A stretch of 64,000 nt of DNA from Vicia villosa (Eukaryota; Streptophyta; Magnoliopsida; Fabales; Fabaceae). The notes below the pieces were generated by a model, which did not search any database, was not told where the DNA came from, and saw only the letters and a list, made by a program, of their open reading frames with translations. Shown piece by piece: positions 11,014 through 23,536 of the stretch. Made by a program: the position numbers and the translations under genes. Location of the stretch: contig NC_081183.1 of assembly GCF_029867415.1 (NCBI RefSeq), positions 55,874,336 to 55,938,335 on the forward strand, read 5' to 3'. Positions within the stretch are counted from its first letter, which is position 1, and the number at the start of each line of letters is the position of its first letter.

Positions 11014-13065
11014 TTGACCACACAGATGGGACAACTTGCTACTCAAATAAATAATATGCAAGCTCAAGGTTCGAACCAACTTCCAGCACAAACTGTTGTC
11101 AATCCGAATGGTAATGCTAATGTGAGCGCTATTTCTTTGAGATCCAGAAAGGTTACAGAACCAGCCCCTGAAAAAAATAAAAAAGTCATTGAGGTAACTT
11201 CTGAACTTTCTCCATCTGAACCTTCCCCTGCTGCACTTTCTTCTCCTTCTTCTGTTGTGGTCGGAACTGAAAAAAATAAAGAAAAGGAGTATGTGCCACC
11301 AGTCCCTTTCCCACATAGAGTTCTGAAAAATAAAAGAATTGAGGAGGGAGACAAAGAAAAAGAAATTTTGGATATGTTCAGGAAAGTAGCGGTAAACATT
11401 CCGCTTCTTGATGTGATTAAGCAAGTTCCAAGGTATGCAAAATTTCTGAAGGATCTGTGTACAAACAAGAGAAAAGTAAAAGGAAGTGACAGAGTCAACT
11501 TGGGAAGAAGCATCTCTGCTTTCATTCAGCCCGAACAAAGTGTTTCGGCCATCTCTCAGGTCTTGCCACAAAAGTGCAAGGACCCGGGAACTTTTACTAT
11601 TCCTTGTACCATCGGGGATAAGAAATTTGATAATTGTTTGCTTGATTTAGGAGCGGGCATTAATGTTATGCCTACTTCTATTTATAATAACCTTTGCCTT
11701 AGTCCCATGCAGCATACAGGTTTAATCGTTCAACTGGCGAACAGGAGCAATGCACGTCCCACCGGCATAGTGGAAGACGTCCTCGTTCAAGTTAACGATT
11801 TAATTTTTCCTGCCGATTTTTACATTCTAGACATGGAAGGAGAAACTAAGTCAAGCAGAGCTCCCATCATCTTAGGCAGACCGTTCATGAAAACGGCGAA
11901 GACAAAAGTTGATGTTGATGATGGAACCATGTCCATGGAATTTGGTGACATCGTCGCAAAATTTAATATCTTCGATGCCATGAAACACCCTGTGGAGGAG
12001 CATTCGGTTTTTAACATTGAGTTGATTTATGAACTAGTTGATGAGAGTTGTTCTAAATTATTTGCACTTGATTTTCCATCTCTCTCTGATTTTGATGATA
12101 ATTATTCATGTCCTGACTGCACTGACACTAACGTTTGTGTCCTTTGTGCTGAGATTGATGCTTCCTTGCAGCCTGATACATTTCCTACAGGTGAAGTTGT
12201 TACCGATGAGGCTATTTTTGCCGTCGATGCTCTTGACATCCCGGCTGCCCCAAGCCTTCCATCCATCATTCAGCCCCCGTCCTTAGAGCTAAAAGAGCTC
12301 CCCGGGAACCTGAAATATGCTTACTTGGAGCATAATGAAAAACTTCCTGTTATTATCTCTTCTAACCTTGATTTCAATCAAGAAGACAGACTTTTGCAGG
12401 TATTGAAGAGGCACAAGAAAGCAATCGGGTGGACATTAGCCGACCTTCCAGGTATTAGTCCTTCGATGTGCATGCTCAGGATTTTACTTGAGGATGGAGC
12501 GAAAACACTAAGGCAGCCCCAAAGGAGGCTTAATCCTTTGATTCTGGATGTTGTAAAGAAAGAGGTAACCAAACTCTTGCAAGCATGTAGCATTTATCCT
12601 ATCTCTGACAGTAAGTGGGTAAGTCTAGTGCAGGTTGTACCTAAGAAATCTGGACTCACAGTGGTCAAAAATGAAAAGAATGAACTTGTTCCCACTAGAG
12701 TCCAGAACAGCTGGAGAGTTTGTATTGATTACAGGAGACTGAACCAGGCTACTAGAAAGGATCACTTTCCTTTGCCGTTCATTGACCAGATGCTTGAACG
12801 GCTAGCTGGTAAATCACATTATTGTTTTCTTGATGGTTTTTCAGGTTACTTTCAGATTCATATTGCACCTGAAGATCAAGAAAAGACCACTTTCACGTAC
12901 CCATTCGGTACATTTGCTTACAGGAAGATGCCTTTTGGCCTTTGCAATGCTCCTGGCACTTTCCAACGATGCATGATGAGTATTTTCTCTGATTTTATTG
13001 AAAATTGCATGGAAGTGTTTATGGATGACTTACTGTCTATGGTTCTTCTTTTGATGCATGCTTGA
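11014..13065 (+). pseudogene. Athila 1 gag C-terminus, protease and most of reverse transcriptase
   Basis: A 683-codon frame continuous with gag except for the stop at 11008. It contains a polar linker, an aspartic protease segment (NCLLDLGAGINVMPTSIY, about residue 210) and RT: WRVCIDYRRLNQATRKDHF, a block around KMPFGLCNAPGTFQRC, and the catalytic VFMDD close to the C-terminus. The frame then runs out of register: an indel near 13030 sends it to a stop at 13063, while RT continues in another frame. The protease motif reads DLGAG where DLGAS is usual. Not functional as one polyprotein without a frame change. Confidence 0.88.
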
Positions 13066-15308
13066 ACAGTTTAAGCTTGATTTTTGAAACATGCATCGAG
13101 ACTAACCTTGTGTTGAATTATGAAAAGTGTCATTTTATGGTTGAGCAGGGAATTGTTCTTGGTCACATTATTTCTGAAAAAGGAATTTCTGTTGACCCTG
13201 CTAAGATTGATGTGATTTCTACACTGCCTTACCCTTCTTGCATTCGCGAGATTCGTTCTTTTCTTGGTCATGCATGTTTTTACAGGCGTTTCATCAAGGA
13301 TTTCAGCAAGTTAGCTCTTCCGCTGTCGAACTTGTTGAAGAATGACGTCACTTTCGAGTTTGATGACAAATGCAAACAAGCGTTTGACTTCTTGAAGAAA
13401 GCATTGACCTCCGCTCCCATCATTCAACCTCTTGACTGGACACTTCCTTTTGAGCTTATGTGTGATGCTTCTAATTATGCAGTTGGGGCTGTCCTTGCAC
13501 AAAGAGTTGACAAGGCTGCCCATGTTATTTACTATGCTTCTAGGACTTTAGATTCTGCACAGTCAAATTACACTACCACTGAAAAAGAACTGCTAGCTAT
13601 TGTTTTTGCTCTTGACAAATTCAGATCTTATTTGCTAGGTTCCAAGGTTGTTGTTTTTACTGACCATGCAACTTTAAAGTACTTGCTGAAGAAGCCGGAT
13701 GCAATACCGAGATTGATTCGGTGGATGTTGCTGCTCCAAGAGTTTAATGTTGAGATTAAAGACAAAAGTGGAGCTGAGAACTTAGTGGCTGACCACTTGA
13801 GCAGGATAGAGAGAGATGAAGATCCTTTTCCTATTAAGGATGACTTTCCTGATGAGCAGCTATTTCTTTTGCATGGGATTACACCTTGGTTTGCTGACAT
13901 TGTTAATTTTCTTGTTGCTGGTGTTTTTCCTACAGGTGCATCTAGATCACAGGTTCACAAGCTCAAGAGTGATGCCAAATATTATGTTTGGGATGATCCA
14001 TATCTATGGAAGTTTGGTAGTGATCAGGTAATCAGGATATGTGTCCCCGACAATGAGATTGAATCTATTTTGAATTTTTCTCATGCATCTCAAGTCGGCG
14101 GACACTTCGGTCCTCAAAGGACTGCGAGAAAAGTCCTTGATTCAGGCTTCTATTGGCCAACTATTTTTAAGGATGCTTTTGAGATTTATCGCACTTGTAA
14201 AGAGTGCCAGATAGCAGGTACCAACATCACTCGCAAGAGTGAAATGCCTCAGCAGCCTATGCTTTTCTGTGAGGTATTTGATGTATGGGGAATTGATTTC
14301 ATGGGTCCTTTTCCTGTATCATTTGGTTTCCTTTACATTTTACTTGCTGTTGATTATGTTTCAAAGTGGGTGGAAGCTATCCCCACTAGGACTAATGATT
14401 CTCGAGTTGTTGCAGATTTTGTCAGGTCTAATATCTTTTGCAGGTTTGGAATACCACGAGCTATCATAAGTGACCAAGGCACTCATTTCTGTAACCATAC
14501 CATGGAAGCTTTGCTTCGAAAGTATGGAGTTGTGCACATAGTCTCTACTGCATATCACCCACAGACTAATGGGCAAGCTGAGATCTCAAACAGGGAGATC
14601 AAACAGGTTTTAGAGAAAATGGTGCAACCAAACAGGAAAGACTGGAGCCGTCGCCTAGAAGACGCACTTTGGGCTCAAAGGACAGCTTTCAAGACACCCA
14701 TTGGGATGTCTCCTTATCGACTTGTTTTTGGTAAGGCATGTCATCTTCCTGTTGAGATAGAACACCGTGCTTTTTGGGCGGTGAAAAGTTGTAATTTGGA
14801 GATGCAACAAGTAGGTATTGAAAGAAAACTCCAATTACAACAGTTGGAAGAGCTTAGATTAGAGGCTTATGAGAGCTCTAGGATTTATAAAGAGAAAACT
14901 AAGCACTTCCATGATAAAATGATTTCTAGGAAGGAATTTTCTGTGGGCCAACAGGTTTTATTGTTTAACTCCCGCCTTAAGCTTATGGCTGGGAAACTTC
15001 GATCCAAATGGATTGGCCCCTTTGTTGTTACTAATGTTTTCCCTCATGGTGCAGTAGAAATAAAAAGTGCATGTACTGACAAAGTCTTCAAGGTTAACGG
15101 GCAGCGACTGAAGTTATTCCATGAAAGTTCGGTGCCTGAAGATGTCAGCATAGAGGAGCTTTCTTTGAAAGCACTTGAACTACACTGCAACTTGATCAGG
15201 GAGTCTTTCTTTCCTTCTCTCTACTTTATTAGTAACGTCCTTTCATTGAGGGCAATGCTTAGTTTAAGTGTGGGGGAGGGAATCGTGTGTTTTATTTGTT
15301 TTTGTTAG
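13062..15308 (+). pseudogene. Athila 1 RT C-terminus, RNase H and integrase
   Basis: A 748-codon frame taking over from the frameshifted RT. Residues 1-110 are the RT thumb/connection ([16 protein letters not shown]). RNase H spans about 128-245, with acidic residues D135, E176, D201 and D244 in family-like contexts. Integrase follows, with an HHCC zinc site (H341, H348, C379, C382) and a catalytic triad D412, D471, E507 spaced 35 residues between the last two. The C-terminal domain includes [12 protein letters not shown]. The tail after about residue 700 is probably read-through of 3' UTR. All catalytic residues are present; only the upstream frameshift and gag stops disable it. Confidence 0.9.
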
Positions 15309-16157
15309 TATTTTGTTTAATTTCAATCAATAAAAAAATAGCATCTTCTTGAAAGTTTTGGGCTACAGACTGATTTGAGTCGAGTTTGCGGAGACTTGGG
15401 AAAAATTCACAAGATCGGTATCGTTCTAACACTGTAAGTCTCCTGCATATGGAAATTGATTTGAATTTGTTATTATGTTTTAGCCTTAATTTCTCATTCT
15501 TTGACAGCTCTTGAGTAGTTTATTTCAGCAGTCGGCACCATCTCTCACACACTTTACGCAGGGAAACCGATGAATATAAGTGAATGTTCCAAAAAGAAAA
15601 AAAAGAAGATAAAAGAGAAAGAGAATACACCTTCTAATTTTGGTGACCCTCACCCGGTCACTTAACCCAACGGTTGTGTAATCTTCAAAAAAAAGTTTTC
15701 AAAACTCTTTGTTAGTTGGTTCAGCGGTTTTTGGTGCTGAACTTGGTAGGGAGGATTACGGTCCGATCCCCCGCAACTACATCTGAGTAAGCAAAGGGTT
15801 ATGCCACGCAAGTACCGGAACCCCGTGCAAAAGGATCAGAGTCACTAACCGGTCGTCCTAATATAAGTGTGTGGAGATAACGGGCTTAATGTGATTGCGC
15901 CTGAATGAAAAAGAACAAAAAGGATGAGTAAGTTAGGCTATGGTATAATAATATGATTTGAATTGGTTTGTGTATTTAGGAGGCTTATGTATGCATATCC
16001 GTGGTTAGTGTTCTTACGATGTCCTTAGTGTGCAAGATTAGTACATGTCGATGCAAACTTACCCGAAGAAGATTTGTAGCCTAGGATGAGTAAATGTTGA
16101 TGTATTTGTGCTTTCTTTGTTCTGTTTTTCATTTTGCTCGCAGTGCAAAAGTTCAAG
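15309..16157 (+). other. Athila 1 3' untranslated region, no env-like ORF
   Basis: About 850 bp between integrase and the purine tract with no long frame or membrane-protein signature. A purine-rich GTGTGGGGGAGGG at about 15269-15281, just inside the end of the pol frame, resembles a second, upstream purine tract. Confidence 0.7.
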
Positions 16158-16169
16158 TGTAGGGGAATT
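16158..16169 (+). promoter_or_regulatory. Athila 1 polypurine tract
   Basis: TGTAGGGGAATT lies immediately before the 3' LTR start (TGATCAG at 16170). Confidence 0.75.
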
Positions 16170-17210
16170 TGATCAGTGCATTTTGATGCACGTTCTTCCA
16201 TGTTTGTACTCAAGTATTTCTTCGGTTTGTTTTATTTATTTTTATATTTTATTTTATTTTTGCACTTATTTGTTTTTCGTATTAATTTTTCAGCATTAAC
16301 AGTCTGCACGGAAACGATCATATATGGAGTTCCAGGAGTCCGATTGAGGCGTTCTAATAATCGCGGAAAGCTAAGAGAATGAGCTACGATTCTTATGTTG
16401 GAGTCGAAGCCAGAATCGAACTGTAGAAGGGCCAGAATATTCGTTGAAGTTGCAGCACTAGTTTTAGTTAAGTTTCGGGTAAATTGGTTTTGGGCCTGGG
16501 TCGTATGTTTGACCCAGTTGGATTGTAAAACAGGTCATTCTCTTTCCCCTTAGGTTAGGCAGCCGCGGTTACTGTAGCAATCATCTTCCATTCACGAATT
16601 TTGAGAGCTTTCACGATTTGCTATGGAGAACTAAACCTTCCGGACGAATTTACTGTATTCAGGTTCAATACTTTGAGATTGTTATAACTACAAATAGAAT
16701 TCTATTCCTTTCAATAATATTATATGATCATTGTTTGCTTAATTCGATTTCCTTATAATATTGTTGATTAAATTTGAATTGATACATGTTTTTGACTTTT
16801 GATCGCAATTCGACTTTGCTTAACCGTTAAATTGCGATATCTTTAACCGTATGCTTAATCCGGCAATAGGAATATATATCTTACGATGTCGATCACGCTT
16901 GTTGAATGATATTATGTTCAAATAGGATAGAGATCGTAGTTGTATCAATTGATGATAAGTAGAACCCGAAGTAGTGAATTCGTTTGCCTTTTAATCACTT
17001 ATTTTCAAAACAGCTTATTTTATAATCACTTGTTTTAAGCACTTTTTCTATAAATCGAACCTGAACCAAACCCCCAACCCCCCCAATTTCAACTTACATT
17101 CGGTTAATAAGAATAGGAATCCTTGAGAGACGATACGCGAGTTACCGTTACCGTCGTACTACAGTTTTATAAAATTAACTCGTTTATGACCCGCGCGCGA
17201 CAGCGGATCA
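16170..17210 (+). repeat. Athila 1 3' LTR (1041 bp)
   Basis: Matches the 5' LTR from TGATCAGTGC to GCGGATCA and is followed by the CAATG duplication. It is about 17 bp shorter overall, with a handful of substitutions. Confidence 0.94.
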
Positions 17211-18026
17211 CAATGTTACAAGAGTTTGATGTGCTTCTTAATAAGCTATAATAACCAAGTGATTTTTCTCTCAAGATTAAGTTCTAACACTCACTAAGAT
17301 ATTACAATATTTGTGAGGTTGAAGATGAAGATCTTTGCTGTTTGAGTGATAACATGTAGAATCAAACTTGGCAGCGTAAGATTACTTTAGCATATGTTCT
17401 CTATGTCTTCAGCGTCCAGAGCTTCACTTATATAGGCAATGAGAAAAGTGATCGTTGGGGAGCATTTAATGCTTTACGTGAATAGTACACCGCTGCATTT
17501 AATGTTTCACTCTTTTGTCAACTGTCTCGAGCCTTGTTTCAACTGCTCTTGCTGACTTTGCCTTTTGTAGCTTCTAATGTTCCTTTTGTCAGTCAGATTT
17601 GACATTGTAGCTTTTTCATCTTGTACTTGCTTCTAGACTCAGACTATTAGAATGACGTTTGAATATCAGAGTCTTCAGCGTTGGTGCAGATTGTAACTTC
17701 AGTCATCAGACTTTGGAAGTTCTGTGTAGCGTGATACCATCAGATATTCAGAGCCTTTCTTCTGATTGCCATCTTCTGATGCCTTCCAGATCATGTTCTA
17801 ATTTTCTCAAGACCATCTTCTAATGTCTTCCAGACCATGTTCTGATGAAGTCATCCAGATCTTCTGGGTCAGAGCTTCTGATTGCTGATTTAGTGCATAC
17901 TCCTTTAGACTTTTCCTGATATGGAAAACGTGAATAACTAGAGTACCATATTGTCTTATACAAAATTCATATATAATGTTATCATCAAAACTAGAAATAT
18001 TGATCAGAAGATTTCATGTTCTAACA

Positions 18027-18716
18027 ATCTCCCCCTTTTTGATGATGACAAAAACATACATAATTGATATGAATTTGTATCCAGAATATCAAATGAAATA
18101 GACAATACACAGATATAGCTAAAAGCATATTAATTAGAGTGTGTGAATATGTCCCCCCCTGAAATTAATACTAGAAGAATTTATAAATAAAAGACTTCCC
18201 TGAGTATTTTCCATTTCATAAGAGACTTTCATGTTGAACTTTATCTTCAGATGATTTATAGCTTTCTTTCAGAGCTTCCATTGGACAACTTCAAAGCTTT
18301 GAATTTTTCTTTAGAGCACTTGGTTTATCAGAGCATCAAGGTATATTGCTTCAGATCTTTGCAATATCTTGTATCAGAGCATTAAGCTTTGTTTGCTTCA
18401 AGATACGCTTCTCAATATATGTTTCTCCCCTTCAGATTATCACATTCCTGCAAAACTATCAGAGGCAAAAAACTTGCAATTTTTGTTAGGAATGTTGAGA
18501 CTTCAGCCCAGCAACTGATATAATAAATCAATTCAAGTCATACGTTTCTCACCCTTTTTGTCATAATATCAAAAAGCATATAAATAAAAGATTCAGATGA
18601 AAGACATAAAAGATGAAGGAAGAAATTTTATTGAATAGCCAGAATATGTACAAGCAGATGCAGTAAAATAACAGATGCAAGAAACAAAGAAGACCCTAAA
18701 CAAAGACTCAAACTAA
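18027..18716 (-). other. Copia 1 3' untranslated region with purine tract
   Basis: The minus strand reads CATCAAAAAGGGGGAGATTG into the LTR start, so the plus-strand primer lies at about 18027-18045. A second G-rich tract occurs near 18150 (CCCCCCCTGAAAT on the plus strand). I see no protein-coding signal in the rest. Confidence 0.75.
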
Positions 18717-21324
18717 GACTGGTTAAGCTTAGAGGCTAAGGCTGCTAGCAGATTCTTGATCTCAGCAGTGTCGTTTGCCTGCTTCTGGGAAGCTTCTTCA
18801 GATCCTTGCATCCAAGACTTTATCTCAGCATTAGTTTTATCTTGATTGTCCACACGACTGAACAAAGTTGCCTAATTTTGCTGAAGTTCCTTCAGAGTGT
18901 CCAACAATGCAGAGGTTGAAGGGCCAACATGAGAAGCAACAGGATTTTCCTCAATAGCAGTAGGGACAGCAGCAGCTGGAACCATTTGATCGTCAGCAAT
19001 AGGATTCTCCTCAATAGGATTATAGGATTCTCCTCAATAGGATTCTTCTAGAACCATTCAAACAGAGTCTCAAAGTCTCCATTCAGAACTGCAAGAGGAT
19101 AAGGAACCAGAGGCTTCTTTTCAGTCCATACAACCAGAGGCAGAGGATTATCATCAGATTCTGATTCCATCTCATTAACAAATGGAGCTTCTTCGAGAGG
19201 CTTCCAATCCATGATGGGATGAAAGTACTTTCCATCACCATACTCCAGAGCTAGTCCAGAAGGACCAGGAGCATCAACAAGACATTCATTCTGGAGATCC
19301 AGAAGATCCGTTTGCACATCTTCAAAGAAAGCCTTCCAGAGCTTTCCAGCATCCATATGATCCAGCTTGGAGTCATGGGCAACCTTCAGATAATCTAACC
19401 CTGTCCGTACCTTGTGTTTCAATAATTCAAAACGCATATCAACAGAAGGTGTGGTAGGGTTGGTTCTGAAAACAGTTATTGGGTCTTCTGGGTGGGAGAT
19501 GAGATATGGTTCAGAGGGTCTTTCAAACAAGAGAGGAGGGTTTGAAGAGGATGGATGGGGTGAAGATTCTGCCTCGTTGTCAGAGTCTAGAACTACAACA
19601 ACTGGTGGAGATGAAGGATTAGGGGGGTAGGTTGAAAGGGGCAAGGTTTGCAAAATAATGAATCAGATGATAGTGATGAGGGTGATGAAGAGAGATTGAA
19701 GTTACAAAACACAGGAGTGTCAACTTCTGGGTGGTTGTCAGAAGGTGGAGGTTGAGCAGATGAGAAAATGTTTTCATGGGGAAGGATGGTGTTCAGAGGT
19801 TTTGGATTGAGAATGGGTTCAAAGTTATGGATAGATCGTTTGCCTTTGGATTTGGAGGAAGTAGAAGGTGGAGATTTTCTGGTGGTTTGAGTATGATTTT
19901 CTTATGATTTTTCTGGTGATTTTTCTAGGTCAGATTCAACATGATTTTCTATGTCATATATAAGCTGCTGAAAAGCTTCAGATGATCTGGGTACCTTGAG
20001 GGAGTTATTTGATTGATCAGAATCAGGTTATTTTTATGGTTGAGGTTCTGTTGATATGTGTTCGGAATTTAAAACAGGAATAGGAATAGACTCAGTTATA
20101 GAAATACCTGAAGATTTCTTCTTCTTCTTTGAAGTTTTAGATGGTCCATCTCCAACAAACTTTCTCTTCTTCTCCTTCTTTTCTTCGTTGTCCTTCGCTT
20201 CTTTCTTTTCTTTATTCTCCTTCTTCTCTTTCTTTTCTTTCTTTTCTTTCTTCTCCTTTTTCTTCTTCTCTTTTTCTTCCTTCTTCTTTGATGGATCTTG
20301 ATCAGCTAAAGTAGGAAGCACTCTGTTGATCACCCATACAGGATCAAACTCAGAGCCTTCCTTTAGACACTTTTCCAGATAGAAGAGGACTGTGTTGGTG
20401 TGCTCATTCTTGTAGAAGAGCTCAAAATCAGCTAGAGCAGGAATCCTTCTGGTCAAGATCTCTTTTACCATTCTGGGAGGAACAACAATGTTCTCTATCA
20501 ATTTTCATTTTCTTCTGAGTGTGAGCATTCATTGTGCTCCCATATGTTGCTACCAGATCTTTAACTGTTCTAGCATCCAGCAGATCTTGCACCAAATTTG
20601 TCTCAATTAGAATGTTAGAAATCAGTCTTCCTAGAGGGATGATGTTCCTTCTGTTCTTTGGAGTCTTCAGTCTGGCCTGTTCTCTTGAATCCCACACATG
20701 ATTCCACATGTGGATGAACAGAATGTAAGGAAGATCTACCTTCTCGCCTTTACCAATATAATATAGAATGTATTGTTGATCTTGATTAATGTAGTTTGGA
20801 GAGATAGTAGCCTTTCGGTGGTAGATGCAACCCAGAAGGATCTTTGCCCAGATTCTGTAGGAATCCTTCAGATCTGTGATACAAGTAGAACCTTCTCCAG
20901 ATTTGAAGATTTCAGCATAGACAGCGTCCCAATCTGTTCTACCTACAATAGCTCCAGCAGCACCAAAACAACCTTCCAGACCCAGCAATCTTCTGATCAG
21001 GTTTTCAGTGATGGAGATTTCTTGGCCACAAACAAAAGAAAGAATTGATTTTGGAATTAACGTTGCATGAACCAAAAACTCCTTTACCAATTCTAGGTAA
21101 ACTGGGCCAATAAGAAGGTTGAAGAATGGTTCCCAGCCTTGAACCAACATATTGCTCTTCAAGTTAAAGTTATGTTCCTGAAGATTATCAAAATCAACCA
21201 TTGTTTCACTGTGAACTTCTAATTCATTCATCGAAATTAGACAGGTCTTCAATAGAGTGAAGACAGTTTGTTGTTGCTGTTGTTCAGAAGACGAAGCATT
21301 TTGTTGAGTAGATGAAGAAGCCAT
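18717..21324 (-). pseudogene. Copia 1 accessory ORF2 downstream of pol, function unknown
   Basis: On the minus strand an ATG at 21324 opens a frame with a Gln-rich start (SSEQQQQQTVF), then about 250 residues of folded-looking sequence (PVYLELVKEFLVHATLIPKS; LIRRLLGLEGCFGAAG; a Trp/aromatic segment PYILFIHMWNHVWDS). A frame change near 20500 leads into a very Lys/Glu-rich stretch (20110-20300) ending in KKKKK, then a frame change into an acidic Ser/Pro-rich part (19048-19653), then an apparent coiled-coil end (stop about 18717). The position matches the env-like ORF of SIRE elements, but I see no signal peptide or membrane segment, so envelope function is not supported. The N-terminal part resembles the plant mobile-domain/transposon-associated protein style; that is inference. 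Confidence 0.6.
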
Positions 21325-21825
21325 TGATGAGCAGTTGAGTTTCCTTCATTTAGGGTTTAGATGAAGAGAGAAAATAAGACTGAAATGCATAAAATATGAA
21401 GAGAGAGAATGGAAAGAAGGAAAATATGCAATTGAAATGCAATTCATAGAATCGGATTTGAAATGAATATGCAATGGAATTATGAATGACACGGTTACAG
21501 AATCTGAATCAATTATCATAAACGCTGAAAGACGTTAGTAGGGGTTAGCGTGAGATTTGAAAAGATTTGCACAGTTACCTAGGGCAGCGTCTCATCAACT
21601 GCACGCATGCTTGTCCCTTCAGAATGAACATGTGGTCATCATCTAGAATAGCTTGTGACAGCTGTTTTTCTTTAACAGAAGTTCTGAATCATACTTAGGC
21701 ACATGAAACATTAGTAATAACAGTTCCAGAGTATCCATATGAACATACATAATCAGAACATCTGATAAGAAAATAAATAAAGCATAATCTTCACACTAAT
21801 CCACATATCATATCATCTCATAACT
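21325..21825 (-). other. Copia 1 spacer between pol and ORF2
   Basis: About 500 bp with no recognisable coding sequence. It corresponds to 45695-46156 of copia 2, where GAACTTCTGAT-like motifs are also seen. Confidence 0.55.
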
Positions 21826-23536
21826 TCATTTTGGGCATAAATCCATACTGATGTTCTTCAGAATGAACTTAAACTTATCTTCAGCAAGGGGTTTTGTAAA
21901 GATATCAACCCATTGATGGTCTGTATCAACAAAGTTTAAAGATAGAACACCCTTCTGAACATAGTCCCTAATAAAGTGATGTTTAATCTCTATATGTTTA
22001 GCTTTAGAATGTAAAATAGGATTTTTAGAAAAAAAATAGCAGAAGTATTATCATAGAATATAGGAATATTACTCTCATATATCTGATAGTCTTCTAGCTG
22101 ACTTTTCATCCAGAGCATCTGTGTACTACATCCAGCAGCAACTACATATTCTGCTTCTGTTGTAGAGAGAGCAATTATTGTTTGCCTCTTGCTATACCAG
22201 GAGATCAGGTTTCTTCCCAGAAATTGACAGCTTCCAAAAGTACTTTTTCTTTCTACTCTATCTCCAGCGTAATCAACATCACAATATCCTACTAAGTTGT
22301 ATTCTTCAGATCTTCTGTAGACTAAACCAACATTAGTAGTACCTTTCAGATACCTAACAATTCTCTTAACAACAGTTAAGTGAGATTCTCTAGGATCTGA
22401 TTGGAATCTAGCACACAAGTATACACTGAATAAAATATCAGGTCTGGACGCAGTTAGATAGAGAAGAGATCCTATCATACATCTGTAGATCTTCTGATCT
22501 ACTTTCTTGCTTACATCATCCTTACCTAACACGCACGTTGGATGCATTGGAGTTTTTGCTTCTTTGCTTTCAGATAGTTTGCACTTCTTCATAAGTTCTT
22601 TGACATACTTAGTCTGATGAACATAGGTTCCATCAGAGGTTTGATTGATCTGAATGCCTAGGAAATATTTGAGTTCTCCCATCATGCTCATCTCGAATTC
22701 TGCCTGCATAGACTGAGCAAACGCCTTTCCAAGTGTAGCATTAGATGTTCCAAAAATAATCTCATCTACATAAATTTGACAAATTAACATATCCTTTTTA
22801 TAGGTTTTACAGAAGAGAGTTGTGTCTACTTTTCCTCTTATGAAACCATTATCCAGAAGGAAAGAACATAATCTTTCATACCAAGCTTTGGGAGCTTGCT
22901 TCAAACCGTATAATGATTTCTTTAGTTTAAAAACGTGTTCTGGAGACCTAGAGTCTTCAAAACCAGGAGGTTGGTGAACATAAACTTCTTCATCTATATA
23001 ACCATTTAAAAGGCACTCTTAAAATCCATTTGATACAGAGTGATGTTATTTTGAGTGGCAAAATAAATTAACAATCTAATAGATTCTAACCTAGCCACTG
23101 GTGCAAAGGTTTCAGTGTAGTCAATACCTTCTTGCTGACTATAGCCCTGAGCAACCACTATGGCTTTATTTCTGATATCTTCACCTTTCTCATTCAGCTT
23201 GTTTCTGAAAACCCATTTTGTTCCAATAATATTGAATCCTTTAGGTCTTGGAACCAGATCCCAAACATCATTTCTTGTGAACTGATTTAACTTTTCTTGC
23301 ATAGCAATAATCCAGTCAGCATCTTCCATAGCTTTATCAACAGAAGTTGGCTCAATCAAAGACACTAAACCAAATTGACATTCTGCGTTGTTCTTTAGGA
23401 ATGCTCTTGTTCTGATGGGATAATCTTTCTTTCCAATTACAACATCTTTTGGATATACAGAGTTGATTCTTGAAGATCTTCTGAGTGTTGGCTCTTCTGA
23501 TATTTTGAGATTCTCTAAAGAAGCTGCAACTTGATT
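21826..23536 (-). pseudogene. Copia 1 pol: reverse transcriptase and RNase H, broken
   Basis: Minus-strand pieces 23365-23006 and 22904-21990, with the last residues (ISMDLCPK-like end, stop at 21828-21826) in a third register. RT shows WIIAMQEKLNQFTRNDVW, MDFKSAF and QIYVDEIIFG, where the usual second catalytic Asp of the VDD motif is Glu. RNase H shows GYCDVDYAGD and STTEAEYVVAAG. One-base losses near 23010 and an A-run change near 22030 disrupt the frame. This is Ty1/copia order with RT after IN. Catalytically dead as it stands. Confidence 0.88.

Larger units (their letters stand above)
8191..17210 (+). mobile_element. Athila 1, complete Ty3/gypsy element (9020 bp)
   Basis: Both LTRs are present (8191-9248 and 16170-17210), flanked by CAATG duplications at 8186-8190 and 17211-17215. 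It has a tRNA-Asp type primer site, then gag, protease, RT, RNase H and integrase in gypsy order. The RT region (SWRVCIDYRRLNQATRKDHF; FPFGTFAYRKMPFG-like block) is characteristic of the Athila lineage. No envelope-like ORF is visible between pol and the 3' LTR. Stops in gag and a frameshift in RT make this copy non-autonomous. Confidence 0.94.
7913..18026 (-). repeat. Copia 1 3' LTR, split by Athila 1 (pieces 7913-8190 and 17216-18026)
   Basis: The pieces align in order with the 5' LTR at 26770-27839 and rejoin at the sequence AAACAATG/TTACAAGAG (compare about 27040-27055 in the intact LTR). The minus-strand start is TGTTAGAACATG at 18026, and a minus-strand TATA-like sequence is near 17430. 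Confidence 0.9.

Noticed and set aside
10891..11571. A 226-codon minus-strand frame
   Set aside because: It is antisense to the Athila 1 gag-protease region, which has clear family motifs on the plus strand.
20110..20300. A plus-strand Phe/Ser-rich membrane protein
   Set aside because: It is the reverse complement of the Lys/Glu-rich block of copia 1 ORF2, so the Phe/Ser runs come from that low-complexity DNA.
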